From contig JAQFVV010012495.1 of the NCBI GenBank assembly GCA_028023455.1, positions 3,740,516-3,804,515 on the forward strand: a stretch of 64,000 bases of DNA. Reading direction: 5' to 3'. The DNA comes from Epiperipatus broadwayi. Its lineage: Eukaryota; Onychophora; Udeonychophora; Euonychophora; Peripatidae. The position numbers and the translations under genes were made by a program. Of the stretch, positions 49,531 through 61,784 are shown one piece after another (positions within the stretch are counted from its first letter, which is position 1; each line of letters opens with the position of its first letter). The notes under the pieces are model-generated. The model was not told the DNA's origin. It ran no database searches and saw nothing but the letters and a program-made list of their open reading frames with translations.

Positions 49531-50826
49531 AAAAAAAAAATGTGGAAAGAAAAATTACAAAGAGAAAACAAAAATGTTTAGAGAAATGATAAAAATTTCA
49601 ATTGAATTATTAAAAATAATATATAAATATAAATCAAGATTATTTTTCCAAATGCTGAAGATAGGAATGAGTTAGTTAACTATTGCAACAAGAACAAAGT
49701 TGCTTCTTCTCACCCCTAAGGTTTTGTGTGAGAATTATCCTGAATAATTTCTACCAGAGGAATGAATGTTAGATCAGTCAAAATATTTACAGCAAATTAA
49801 TTTAAATCGACTGATATTTTAAACTACATACTAAAACTATTTATACCCATTTTAAAACTCTGTACATAAATGACCAAAAATAAATATATAAGGATGGATA
49901 ATTATAGTAACTAATATATTTAATAAATGAAATACTCGTTAATATAAATAAATAAAATGCTGTCTAATTGTAGTGTTCAATACTTTTTTTATATAGTAAG
50001 AATACAGCTGCTTCTTATTGCACTCTTAAGATTTTATACAGAGTTATCTTGAATTATTTCTGCCAGAGGAATGATCGTTCAATCAGGCAAGATATTATGG
50101 CAAATTATACATCCTTATATTTATATACCTATAAATTATTTGAAGTAATACCCTTCATATTAACATAATATAAGAATCTTTTATAGACTTTCTAGTCACT
50201 TTAATAAACTCTCAAGCACTCTCATAATCTACAAATCAGTTATTAATAAAGAATATACTTTAAATAAATAAATAAATAATCTACAAATCAGAAAAAAACA
50301 AATCATTATTAAAAAGATTGGATATTTGGTGACAAGGATTCATAATTCACAAGATAGCAATTAGTTAGATAATTGTAAATTTGGAAGGGTAAAACAAACT
50401 GCAATATAATGCAAGAGATCTATTATGCATCTATTGATTTATGTTTATTTGGATAGATAGTTGATGCTATACTTAATGACAGTAAGGGTGACTTAATTTT
50501 TCATATAGGAAAAAAATACCTGTAATAAAATATTAATTTTAAAAAGGTGTAAGAAATAAGAGTAGCAGATTATGATCAAGGATTATCCTTGATCAAGTTT
50601 TCTTTCAAATTGGCTACTAATTCACAAAAAATACTTAATATAATGAGCTACAATTCAGGTTATCAAGCAAATAAGATTATACAGTTACCTGCAATAATAA
50701 TTAGGCAAGATTATTGTTATTATGTTTTGAAATAAGTCATTTAGAAATATTTGAAATAACTGTTCATGCCCCATCTCATTCAGAATAAATTCCAAAGAGT
50801 GGAGTTTTAATAAACCTGTTTTAAGT
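49531..50826. other. No gene recognised
   Basis: AT-rich sequence. Two similar segments (about 49690-49790 and 50005-50105, with TGCTTCTTCTCACCC/TGCTTCTTATTGCAC and TTTCTACCAGAGGAATGA/TTTCTGCCAGAGGAATGA) suggest a diverged direct repeat at about 315 bp. Confidence 0.5.
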
Positions 50827-50940
50827 TCCCTCTTTTCTTCCAAAGCATAAGCTTGTGGTTAAGACCTGTAGAGGTCCCTAATATGGCATTTTTACACGCA
50901 TATTCTTGAGGTTAAAGCCTTAGTAAATATTACTTCAGTA
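50827..50940 (+). repeat. Direct repeat, copy 1
   Basis: About 110 bp with CCTCTTTTCTTCCAAAGC, AAGCTTGTGGTTAAGACC, CTGTAGAGGTC and TTCTTGAGGTTAAAGCC. Near-identical to 51187-51303; an inverted relative lies at 46556. Confidence 0.85.
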
Positions 50941-51186
50941 ATCAATGTGCATTTAAATAAATTTATAATTAAAACTTTAAATTATCGTAATAGATTTCTA
51001 ACTATAAGATCTTTCCATTGGCTCATTGTAAATCGAAAGATTTCACAAATATTAATGTGTAATAAGAAACATGGACTTAATCAGTGAAGTATTGAATAGC
51101 TTCGTGCTCTTAGATCTAACCGCTTCAGCTTCACCTATTTAAATAGAAAGTAGGTTGAAGTAAAGAAGGGGTTCTCCTCCTTTGGA

Positions 51187-51303
51187 AGTTCCCCTCTTTT
51201 CTTCCAAAGCGTAAGCTTGTGATTAAGACCTGTAGAGGTCTCTAATATTGCATTTTTACATGCATATTCTTGAGGTTAAAGCCTTAGTAAATATTACTTA
51301 AAC
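51187..51303 (+). repeat. Direct repeat, copy 2
   Basis: Second copy, 360 bp downstream of the first and differing at only a few positions (AAAGCGTAAGC, GTGATTAAGACC, AGGTCTCTAATATTGC). The two copies may be the ends of a small mobile element (246 bp between them), but nothing inside is recognisable. Confidence 0.85.
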
Positions 51304-51548
51304 AAGAAAGAAAATGCAAAAATATCAAAACAAAAGTTATATGGGATTTTTATAAATTTGTGAAACTATGTTATTTTATTAAAAATGAGAGCATGACTAA
51401 TCTTCTGCTTTATAAAATTTTTTAAAATATGTTACAACAAAAATTTCATATATTCATCTGTAAAATAAAATTAAAAAATGATAATGCTGTCTTAAATAAA
51501 CATTTCTTATATTTTCTAAATTTACATTGACATATTAAAAAAAACTAT

Positions 51549-51689
51549 AAGAATGTATGGAGTGAACAATAGCATTTTGCCCTGCTAAGTTCCTTTAAGG
51601 CCTCCAAGAGGAATCAAAGAATCTCCTCTCAGTTAATAGCAAACTCCTTTCTGCAGTCCAAAATCCTAATTTCCACTCCATACGTTCTT
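51549..51689. repeat. Miniature inverted-repeat element candidate
   Basis: AAGAATGTATGGAGTG (from 51549) and CACTCCATACGTTCTT (ending 51689) are inverse complements with one mismatch, bounding a 141-bp segment richer in G+C than its flanks. This fits a small nonautonomous DNA transposon. No flanking duplication is obvious. Confidence 0.6.
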
Positions 51690-51844
51690 GTCATTGCAGC
51701 TATTAATACTATGTGATTATTCATATAGTATACAGACATGGATGGGCTGCTCAGCAACATGCCTTAGCCAGCATGGTGAGTTTATTGGCTTTTTACCTCT
51801 GAGTTTAAGATCATGGCTTTTATTCCCAGGAGGCTGTAAAGTCA

Positions 51845-51862
51845 TCAACCAAGGCAGAGGGC
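51845..51862 (+). promoter_or_regulatory. CTCF-like motif
   Basis: AAGGCAGAGGGCGCTAAG resembles the CTCF core (CCNNNAGGGGGCGC-like, here CAGAGGGCGCTA). Prediction from sequence alone. Confidence 0.3.
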
Positions 51863-52482
51863 GCTAAGCATCCCCTGATTGTGGACACATACTGCTATAT
51901 GATGATGACTTTTTATTTAGGTACTTACAACTACAGATTACTTTCAAGTGAAGGAAGAATGCAAGAATGAGAACTGTCTTATATTTAATAGGATATTATT
52001 AGACTTTGTGAAGTTAGAAGAAAAGATGAAAAGACAATTGATTTAAAAAGTGGACATGTATTCTACTATAAAGGCATCAATATTGGAAATACAAGTGGAG
52101 TAGGATTCATTATAAATAAAAAGTGGAAGAATAACGTGGCGATTGATGGTGTATTGGACAGAGTGGCAAGATTAGTTATACAACTTAATAGCAGATACTA
52201 AATGCAGATAGTTCAGGTTTATGCCCCAACAAGTACTCATAGTGATGAAATAGAAGATTTTAATATGGATGTACAAAAGGCTTTTGATCAGAGTAAACAA
52301 CATTTTAAAATTATTATGGGAAACTTTAATGCTAGAATTGGTAAACAAATGAAAGATGAAAGTGCTGTAATTTTGGCTATGGTAATAGAAATGAGAAAGG
52401 ACATAGATTCGTGGAGTTTTCAGAAAAAGAAAAATTTATGTTATGAATTACTTTTTTTGAGAAAAATGTTAAAAGGAAATGG

Positions 52483-52546
52483 ACATGGAAGCATCCAAAT
52501 GAAGGTACAGCAGAACATGGAAGCATCCAAATGAAGGTACAGCAGA
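52483..52546. repeat. Tandem duplication, 32-bp unit, inside the RTE endonuclease
   Basis: ACATGGAAGCATCCAAATGA starts at 52483 and again at 52515, shifting the reading frame. It is one of the lesions that kill this RTE copy. Confidence 0.9.
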
Positions 52547-54712
52547 ATTGGATTATATTTTGACTTAACAGAAAATACATATTTCAAGATTGTAATGTTC
52601 TTAATAAATTTAACACAGGAAGTTATCATCGATTAGTAAGATGTAAGATATGTGTTAATGCAAAACTAGAGAGACAAAAATTATTAAAAAAAAAACAATA
52701 TTTACAGTTGATATTCCTAATCTTCAGAAACATTCTAATGAATTCAAATTAGAACTTACAAATTGGTTTCAAGTATTAGTAAATTTTAAATATGATTCAG
52801 ATTGGAATGAAATTAATATGAAAATAACTGATACACTTTTAAAAACTGCAACAAACATAGCTGGTAGAAAAAAGCAGCAACTGACTAATAAAATTTCTAC
52901 TGAGAGTAGAGAATTTATGAAGAAAAGAAGGAATATGAAGATATACAAAAATGATGCATTAAAAAGAAATGAATATCTCAAATTTTGTAAAATGGTGTGG
53001 AAAAGAGTTGAAAATGATATATGAAAGTCTAACTGTGAACTAGCAAGGAAAGCTGTAGAAGAGAATATCTGCAATAAGAAAAAAAGATGGATTGTTACTA
53101 AAAAGAGAGATGACATCATGAAATGGGTAGAAGACTTCTATCAAGAATTATATAGTAATAGAGAACAAGTACCTCCTATATCTATTATATCTTCCGAATT
53201 TCTCAGAACTTTAAATGAAGAAGTGAGACGTGCAATTCAATTTATGAAGAAAGGAAAAGCTCCAGGTAATGATGGAATTATAATTGATATATTAAAAAAA
53301 GCAGGTGAAGAAATAGAAAAAAATTTAGCAAAGTTTTATACCAAATGTCTAAATGATAAAGATGTACCAGATGATTGGAAGAATGATGTATTAATATTTA
53401 AAAAAGATGCTAAAGAAGATATTAGAAATTACAGACCTATCAGCCTTTTATCAGTTTTACACAAAATGTTTCCAAGATAATTACAACTCATCTACAGAGA
53501 ACATTGGATTTCCACCAACCAAGAGAACAAGCTGGTTTTAAAAGTGGTTTTAGTACAGTAGATCATATCCAGGTATTGAGAGAATTTATAGAAAGGACAA
53601 ATGAATATGAGTTGTCATTATGTTTAGGATTTGTAGATTATGAAAAGGCATTTGATTCTATAAACATTTTTTCAGTGATTAAAGCATTGGGTCATCAAGG
53701 TATAGATCCAGGATATTGTCATATTTTAACGAATATTTATAAAAATGCAACAGCAACAATTAGATTATATAATGATACTAGGAAAGTCAACATTGAAAAG
53801 GGTGTAAAACAGGGTGATTCCATATCTCCAAAACTTTTTACAGCAGTGCTACAAGAAGTATTTTGTGGATTAAAATGGAAAGCTAAAGGAGTGAAAGTAA
53901 ATGGAGATTATTTAAGTCATTTAGATTTTGTAGATGATGTAGTTGTTTTTGCAAATAATGCTTTAGAGTTGCAGGAAATGTTGCAAGAGTTATCAGATGA
54001 AAGTAGGAAAGTAGGATTAAAGATAAATGTTAAAAAGACAAAAGTAATGTTTAATGGTTTTTCTCAAAATATAAAAGTAAAGATTGATTATGATGAGTTA
54101 GAATAAGTTAATAATTACAAATACCTTGATCGGATTATTAATACAGGTGGAAACATAATGGGTAAAATTGATCATAGAATTAAACTTGGTTGGAATGCTT
54201 TTGGTAGAAATAACTTGATACTAAAAGGAAATATGCCTATGTGTTTGAAAAGGAAGGTTTTTAATAAATGTGTTTTACCAGTTCTTACTTATGAATCTGA
54301 GACTTGGACACTTAATAGAATAGCAATACAAACTTCAGATGACTGAAAAAAGTATGGAGAGATACATGTTGGAAGTAACAAGAAGAGATTGAAAATTCAA
54401 TATATGGGTAAGAGAAAAAACAGGTATTTCTGACCTCATTGAAAAAATTGAAAGACTGGAGTTGGGCTCAACATATTTCTAGAAGAGATGATAATAGATG
54501 GACAATTGAAATCTTAAACTGGATTCCATGAGATTGTAAAAGACCCAGAAAGAAACCACATGTGAGATGGATAGATGAAATAAGAAAGTGTGCAGGGGTG
54601 ATGTGGAGAAGAGATGCTAGAGATTGAAGAAAATGGATTGAACTTGGAGAGACCGTCATCCTGCAGTGGATTGATAATGGTTGATGATGGTGGTGGTGAT
54701 GATTAAAAAACC

Positions 54713-57349
54713 TATTCATTTGTCTGATGAAAATTCAATATCAAATCAATTTCATAAGCATTAACAACCAGTATGATGAAATGTAATTTTGGACGAAGTG
54801 AAGAACATTAGAGGAGATAAGTAATGATTTGAATGACGGAAGGCCTACTGCAATTGCTAAACAATTTACTTATTTCTCAATTTGCAGTAAAGTCAAATTT
54901 GAAATTTATCCGTGATATTAAAACTTCTAATTTCATTTAAAACATACTAGAATATACAAAAATTACAAGAATAAACTTTAATATTTAATTTATATATATT
55001 TGTGGCACAAGCACATGTAAATGTATATTCCAGATATACTTGCAAACATCTACATATTGAATATAGGAATTACACATTGCATATGCACAACAAATATATA
55101 CATATTTGCAATAAATAACAATCAATATTGTAAAATAAATAAAGATAATAAGATTATGACTTAATCTAAATATCTGGTTGCTATTTTTTTTTTAGTCTAG
55201 ATATTTTTAAAAAAATATTATTGTTGTTGTTTAATCACTGAAAAATTATATTTCCTGATCATGTTTTATTAATTTACTTCAATTCCTAATAAAAACTAGT
55301 TTAGCAAGGTTTATTTTAGTGACTGCATAAATAAGTATTATTGACAATATATTTATCAATAATATATATATAACGTTCAAATTATATCATATTTTATGCA
55401 AAAATTAAATGAAATCACAAAATAAAATTTTATTACCTGATACACACATCAGGCAATTAAAAAAAATGAAGATCACAAATATCTTTCTATTTTTTTCTTT
55501 AAATATAATATATGCTTGGGCTCTTACAAGCCCACAATCTCCAAATCCACAAATGACCAAAAAGATTAAATTAAAATAAGATATGTCTAAATTAATTTAA
55601 AATATATAAAATGGATGCTTTGTTTGTGCAGGTGACAATCATTTTATTACAGCATCATTTCTGCAGCTTGTGCTGAGTCACACAAAGTACTTAGGGGATG
55701 GTACATGTTACAGTACATTTTTCAATGCATTTGAAATACTTTAAAAGTTGCGTTATAAATGCGAAATTAAAATAGTAAAAATTAAGATAAAGTACTTGCT
55801 TTGCAAAAGAAAAAAAAATTTAGTTCTGAAAAAAAAAATTATTGTCTCCTTATAAAAGTAAATCTGTAATTCACAAATAATAAAAAAATCAAATAAATTC
55901 ATGTTTGAATTGTATTCCTTAAACTATTATAGACACATTTATAGGATGTCATATGAAAAAAAATTAAATTTGTGAATGAAGGATATGAAAAGAAAGAATA
56001 TTTTGATAGACAGTAATCTACTGTGTCAGAAAGTATTTACTTTATATGAAGATTAGTAAGACATTCACTAAAAAAAGGAACATCAAACTTCTTACCATTT
56101 AAATGTTCATTTGCCTCACCAGGAACAGACACTCTTTTTCTTTATGTTTTATTTTTTAATGAAACAAAATTATTCTTCATTATGTTTCTATTTTTATAAC
56201 ATTTCTATTAGAAGCATAAATTCAAAAAATGATAGAAATCTGAATTATCAAGTATTATAAAGTTTGCAAAAAAAAAAAAAAACATATTAAACAGAAATAA
56301 ATATACAATGGCAAATCTGTTTTGCCTAAAGATAAAAAAAATGTTACTATTAAAATAAATCAGGCTTTCTATTACCTACTTGTTTTTTAATCAATTTGTG
56401 TAAAACATACATTCAAAGAATAATCTTCAAAATATTAAAAAATAATTTCATTTATTAAAAAATAAAAAAATCTTTAAAAAACATTTTTCTGGAGATAATT
56501 TTGATGTCAAAAAAATTTACCGTTGACTTATTCTGTTAAAATACTATTGTAGGAAAAAACCTCAATGTAAACATAACCTATTCATAGATTAAGAAATTTT
56601 TAATCATTTTACAAAAAAATAAAGAAATAAAAAATTAGAGCATATATAAATTTATAATCTTTCAAAAAAAAAGTTTCTTGTGAACTGCAAGAACCTTGAA
56701 GTGCTTTCAAAAAATCTGTAACTTTATTTCATGCTTGAATTAATCAATTTTTAAATATTCACATTCATGGAGCAGAATTCTTGAAAACATATAAAATAAC
56801 TTTTAGCATCTTTTAATACAAATGTCATGAAACAATAGCATTAATATCAAACAGTGAAATAAACCCATGTGGTGGTTGACTCAATAGTTAAAAGATCATT
56901 GAAAAAATTCAAAATCTGTGTGAACTTAAATATAAAATATTTTTTGTCTTTTTAAGGCTTGACAGAATTTCTGCCATAATTAACTTAATATTTCAGGGTA
57001 ATTTAAAATAAAATTTTAATTTTCTAATTAGTAATGTAAACACTCACATTATAATCAAAAATTGTCTGAAAATGAGTCTTACTGTACAGAAAATGTCAGT
57101 ATTGTTAAATTTGTAAAATTAACATATGTAAACAGAAATATAAACAAAAGATTTAAGAAAATCTCTTTTAGTCATAACGATGAAACAAATCCTATGTTGT
57201 CTCAATATCTGTATTCATAAGATATGATATGAATGAAATTCTAAAATGTTAAAAGATAAACTTAAAAAATATTATTGCAGTTTTAAACTGATTTAACCGA
57301 GTCTGTGCAGAATCATCTGGGCTATAAATAAATTTTAAATGGAAAATTT
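54713..57349. other. No gene recognised
   Basis: AT-rich sequence with long A and T runs. No gene, RNA or repeat is supported. Confidence 0.5.
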
Positions 57350-57620
57350 TTTTTTTTCATATTTAAATATTTTAAATTAAAAGTATATTTGTTTTGTTTT
57401 AATTTAAACAAATAATTGTTTTCATAATATTTACAAATAGATTTGTGAAGACAAATTACCCCTCAATCAAGTTTGCTTCTTTAAAGAACCGAAAAACAAA
57501 AGTAAATGTAGATTTAAAATACATTTGCTATACCTTCACATAAACAAATAATTATTTTAATAATATCTATAAATAGATTTGTAAAAGCAAATTAACTATC
57601 AACCAATTTCATTTTCTTTA
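57350..57620 (+). repeat. Direct repeats related to 58.3 kb
   Basis: Two units (57350-57490 and 57500-57620) share AAACAAATAATT, AATATTTACAAATAGATTTGT and AATCAAGTTTGCTTC/AACCAATTTCATTTTC text. A third unit (58310-58420) lies on the other side of the ribozyme foldback element at 57.8-58.3 kb. Confidence 0.55.
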
Positions 57621-57823
57621 AAGAAGAAAAATAAAACTATCAGAAACCTTGTATTTCTCTCTTGCTAAATTTTGCCTTTCATAGTCCAGTGAAGGAGTCT
57701 TCTTATCTTAATTACTTTATTTTTTTAAATTGATACTTTTTCTTATGATTTTTATTTCTAAAATTTTAAATGATAAGTGTAATGACAGAATATCTTGAAA
57801 TTAAAAAAAAAAAAAATTAAAGC

Positions 57824-58312
57824 AATTTATTTAAAACAGTAACAACTCTCTCCATAGAGCCATCCAGTGCAACCCACAGTAATCAATGAATGCTATAAGA
57901 ATTGTGCAGCAAAATTTCTATCTAATGGTTACTCATCCTTCATCCGTGAAGAGTCTTGGATCTGAGAGCATTGAAGCTGGATGTTTGGATCTAATACATT
58001 CCTCCCACAGCCATCTTTTACCTTTTAAATTAACTATAAAGCTATAAAAAGATAAAAGGTGGCTGTTGGAGAATTGCATTAGATCCAAAATTCTAAATGC
58101 AGTGCTCTCACATCTACAGCTCCACATTAATGGAAGCCACAAACTAGAAACGAGTAGGGATTTTGATGCATGAACTTTTTAGCATCCATTGATTACTATG
58201 GCTTGCACTTGATGGCACTACTGTATGAAGAGAATTGCTACTGTTTTAATAGCTTGCATAAACAAATGAAAATGGTAATCACATTATGTTTTAGTGGTTC
58301 AATAATTTATTT
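57824..58312. mobile_element. Ribozyme foldback family 1, full palindrome with eroded ribozymes
   Basis: A palindrome of about 471 bp (57833-58303). It begins AAAACAGTAACAACTCTCTCC and ends ..GGTAATCACATTATG..GGTTCAAT. A possible 9-bp duplication AATTTATTT flanks it (57824-57832 and 58304-58312). The arms meet near 58020-58050 (CCATCTTTTACCTTTTAAATT with inverse). The left arm has lost the ribozyme core by a deletion between short direct repeats; the right arm keeps a degraded core (58111-58160, with CCACAAACTAGAAAC). Confidence 0.75.
58111..58160 (+). ncRNA. Hammerhead relic, family 1
   Basis: GCTCCACATTAATGGAAGCCACAAACTAGAAAC-like text: CTGATGA has become TTAATGG, stem II AGC-CACAA-ACU has one mismatch, and the UAGUC..GGGG cleavage and stem I part is deleted. 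It is inactive. Confidence 0.55.
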
Positions 58313-58571
58313 CATATTTAAAAACTTTAAATTAAAAATGTATTTGCTATATTTAAAATTTATTTTAATTAAAACAAATAAATGTTTTTAAAATATTTAC
58401 AAATAGATTTATAGAAATATATTGGTTTGTTTTTTTTAAATTAATTTAATGATAGGTAAAATAAGATAAAAAGGAAATAAAAAACAATTAAATTCTTATG
58501 AGTAATTTATATACATATAAGATTTTGATGATCAACATCATCATTTTCAAACATTATCAATCCACTGAAGA

Positions 58572-58775
58572 ATGAAGACGTCTACAAATTTAATAGTTTC
58601 ACTCATTCATAGCCTCTCTTTTTCACATTACACTAACAAAATTTCTTATTTCATCCATCCATCTCACACAGTCATGAAGACGTCTACATATTTAATAGTT
58701 TCACTCATTCTTAGCCTCTCTTTTTCACATTACACTAACAAAATTTCTTATTTCATCCATCCATCTCACACAGTC
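58572..58775. repeat. Tandem duplication, 102-bp unit, in RTE 3' end
   Basis: ATGAAGACGTCTACA starts at 58572 and 58674; the units are almost identical, implying a recent duplication inside the old antisense RTE. The two-copy frame in a plus-strand ORF here is an artefact. Confidence 0.92.
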
Positions 58776-59252
58776 TTTTTCTAGGTCATTCACAATTTTT
58801 TGGAATATACTTTAAGGCTTTAATTGTTCATCTATTGTTTCTTCTAGTAATATGTTCAGCTCAGTTCCATTCAAGACCTAATCTTTTCAATGACTCAATA
58901 ATAAGTTTGTTAATTCATTCTTATATTTCACTTTCAATCTCTTATTATTCCTAAAAGTCTCTATATTAGTCTTTTGTTAAATGTTCACATATTAAATCCA
59001 GGTACATCTATTAAAAACATTAATTTTCAATACACAGATTCATTTCCTTTTAATATCATGTTATTTCTACCACAATAATTCCATCCAAATTTATATTTTA
59101 TAATCATTTTCCTCTCTTATGTTTCCACTTGTAATTTGTAACTGTCAACTTTTTCTAATCATTATTATTTATTTTTATTTTCTTCTTCTAAGTAAGTCTA
59201 GCAAATATTACTTTAGTTTTTTCAGTATTTATTTTTACGTTCAATTTTCTTA

Positions 59253-60296
59253 CTTTCATCTAAAGATTAGCTTTTCAAGCTAATTCATGTGTGCTTTATG
59301 AATCTTAATAACAAATGAATACTTTCACTTCCAACACAAGATAAAGTCTTTGCGAAAGAATAGAATGAATCCACCTATTCTTTCAACCCAAATGCTCAAG
59401 TATGAGCAAATCTTAAGCACTGGAAATGAAAGTGTGAAGATAAACCAATCACTTTAAATTACTTTTTATTATGTCTGAATGAATGATGCCAGAGAAATTT
59501 TCTAGAATTTACGATATGTCATTCTTAAATGAAACTAAACATATGTAAATGAGACATTTATTTTATATAACATGATGTTTATGAATTGTAGTAAACTAAA
59601 GATCAGCTTTTCAAGCTAATTCACATGCGCTTTATGAATCTTAATAACAGATGAATTCCAACACAAGATAAAGTCTTTGCGAAAGAATAGAATGAATCCA
59701 CCTATTTTTTTAACCCAAACACTCAAATATGGGCAAATCTTAAGCACTGGAAATGAAAGCGTGAAGATAAACCAATCACTTTAAATAGGTGAATTCATTC
59801 TATTCTTTTGCAAAGACTTTATCTTGTGTTGGAAGTGAAAGCATTCATTTATTAAAATTCATAAAGCGCATGTGAATTAGCTTGAAAAGCTGATCTTTAG
59901 TTTACTACAATTCATAAACATCACGCTATATAAAATAAAAGTCACATTTACATATGTTTAGTTTCATTTAAGAATGACATATTGTAAATTCTAGAAAATT
60001 TTGCTGGCGTCATAGTAAAAAGTAATTTAAAATGATTGGTTTATCTTCACACTTTCATTTCCAATGCTTAAGATTTGCCCATACTTGAGCAATTGGGTTG
60101 AAAGAATAGGTGGATTCATTCTATTCTTTCGCAAAGACTTTATCTTGTGTTGGAAGTGAAAGTATTCATTTGTTATTAAGATTCATAAAGTGCATGTGAA
60201 TTAGCTTGAAAAGCTGATCTTTAGTTTACTGCAATTCATAAACATCGCGCTATCATCGTGCTATATAAAATAAATGTCTCATTTTCTTTCATCTAA
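59253..60296. mobile_element. Foldback family 3, dimer plus inverted dimer
   Basis: A 1022-bp palindrome (59264-60285) inside the RTE relic, with an exact 11-bp duplication CTTTCATCTAA (59253-59263 and 60286-60296). The left half holds two head-to-tail units (starts AGATTAGC at 59264 and AGATCAGC at 59600, spacing 336); the right half holds two units in reverse (CTGATCT at 59890 and 60214, spacing 324). The centre is near 59788. It has no open reading frame and no hammerhead that I can recognise, although the layout matches the ribozyme element next to it. Confidence 0.9.
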
Positions 60297-60536
60297 TAAT
60301 TCTTGCAATATTTATTGAAGCTTTAAAGCATTATTTATAAAAGCAATCCTATGATCTGTGAAATTTTGATGATTTAAGTAAAATCTATGTATCACATGAT
60401 CACATTCCCTATACTAGCACATTAATTGTTGATAAACAGAGCAAAACTCTCCATACAGTATTGCAACCTGTGCTAAACAGAGTAATCAATGGATGCCAGA
60501 AGGCTTGTGCATAAAATCCCTATCTAATGCCTACTC

Positions 60537-60595
60537 ATCCAATATCCCCAGACTAGTTTCTGGCTTGTGGCCTTCATCAGTGAGGAGCTTTGGAT
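60537..60595 (-). ncRNA. Type I hammerhead ribozyme, family 1, intact
   Basis: Minus strand, 59 nt: outer stem I AUCCAA/UUGGAU, inner stem I UCCUCA/UGGGGA, core CUGAUGA, A, stem II GGC-CACAA-GCC, A, GAAAC, UA, GUC. The predicted cut lies between 60551 and 60550. Identical in design to the two plus-strand copies in the other arm. Confidence 0.88.
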
Positions 60596-61328
60596 CTGAG
60601 AGCACTGCATCTAGATCTTAGGATCTAATGCAACCCTCTAGCAACCACCTTTTATCTCTACTTAACTACAAAACTATGAGAATGAAATTGAAAACACAAA
60701 AAATATTTTCAATCTAAGCTCAATAGCTTATATAGTCATATCGGTCTGAACTCAGTTCAGCACCCATACATTTTGGTGTCTTTGGCTCTTTACAACCATA
60801 GCCACCACTACCCTATTAGGCAGGATTGGTGTTAAACCATTAAGCATCACATGATCACATTTCCTATACTAGCACATTAATTGTTGATAAGCAGAGCAAA
60901 ACTCTCCATACAGTATTGCCATCTGTGCTAAACAGAGTAATCAATGGATGCCAGAAGGCTTGTGCATAAAATCCCTATCTAATGCCTACTCATCCAATAT
61001 CTCCAGACTAGTTTCTGGCTTGTGGCTATTGAGCTTAGATTGAAAATATTTTTTGTGTTTTCAATTCCATTCTCATAGTTTTGTACTTAAGTAGAGATAA
61101 AAAACAGAGTAATCAATGGATGCCAGAAGGCTTGTGCATAAAATCCCTATCTAATGCCTACTCATCCAATATCCCCAGACTAGTTTCTGGCTTGTGGCTA
61201 TTGAGCTTAGATTGAAAATATTTTTTGTGTTTTCAATTCCATTCTCATAGTTTTGTAGTTAAGTAGAGATAAAAGGTGGTTGCTAGAGGGTTGCATTAGA
61301 TCCTAAGATTTAGATGCAGTGCTCTCAG

Positions 61329-61387
61329 ATCCAAAGCTCCTCACTGATGAAGGCCACAAGCCAGAAACTAGTCTGGGGATATTGGAT
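61329..61387 (+). ncRNA. Type I hammerhead ribozyme, family 1, intact
   Basis: Plus strand, 59 nt: AUCCAA (61329-61334) pairs with UUGGAU (61382-61387), UCCUCA with UGGGGA, core CUGAUGA, stem II GGC-CACAA-GCC, GAAAC, UA, GUC. The cut falls after 61373. With the next copy it would release a 456-nt RNA unit from a plus-strand transcript. Confidence 0.9.
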
Positions 61388-61784
61388 GAGTAGGCATTAG
61401 ATAGGGATTTTATGCACAAGCCTTCTGGCATCCATTGATTACTCTGTTTAGCACAGGTGGCAATACTGTATGGAGAGTTTTGCTCTGTTTATCAACAATT
61501 AATGTGCTAGTATAGGAAATGTGAACATGTGATGCTTAATGGTTTAACACCAATCCTGCCTAATAGGATAGTGGTGGCTATGGTTATAAAAGAGCCAAAG
61601 ACACCAAAATGTATGGGTGCTGAACTGAGTTCAGACCCATATGACTATATAAGCTATTGAGCTTAGATTGAAAATATTTTTTGTGTTTTCAATTTCATTC
61701 TCATAGTTTTGTAGTTAAGTAGAGATAAAAGGTGGTTGCTAGAGGGTTGCATTAGATCCTAAGATCTAGATGCAGTGCTCTCAG

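Larger units (their letters stand above)
51735..54712 (+). pseudogene. RTE-clade LINE, near full length but broken
   Basis: Domains in order: apurinic-like endonuclease (52010-52540, with VQVYAPTSTHSDE and IMGNFNARIGKQ, the Asn/Asp active-site block); linker and RT fingers (53118-53480, with KGKAPGNDGI and YRPISLLSVLHKMF); RT palm (53504-54106, with VDYEKAFDSIN, VKQGDSISPKLF, and the catalytic box as LDFVDDVVVF rather than FADD, then LKINVKKTKVMF); C-terminal thumb (54158-54346, then DNRWTIEILNWIP in frame-broken form). Stops at 52198, 53025, 53480 and 54106 and frameshifts make it dead. The 3' end is a GATGATGGTGG-type microsatellite (54683-54705), as usual for RTE. Endonuclease upstream of 52010 and a precise 5' end are unclear. 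Confidence 0.9.

Noticed and set aside
58572-58784. 70-aa frame with a duplicated peptide
   Set aside because: It is a chance frame across the 102-bp tandem duplication in an antisense RTE.
59264-60285. Hammerhead in family 3
   Set aside because: The closest text (CAGATGA, GCGAAAG) lacks U at position 4 and a plausible stem II and stem I, so it was not called.
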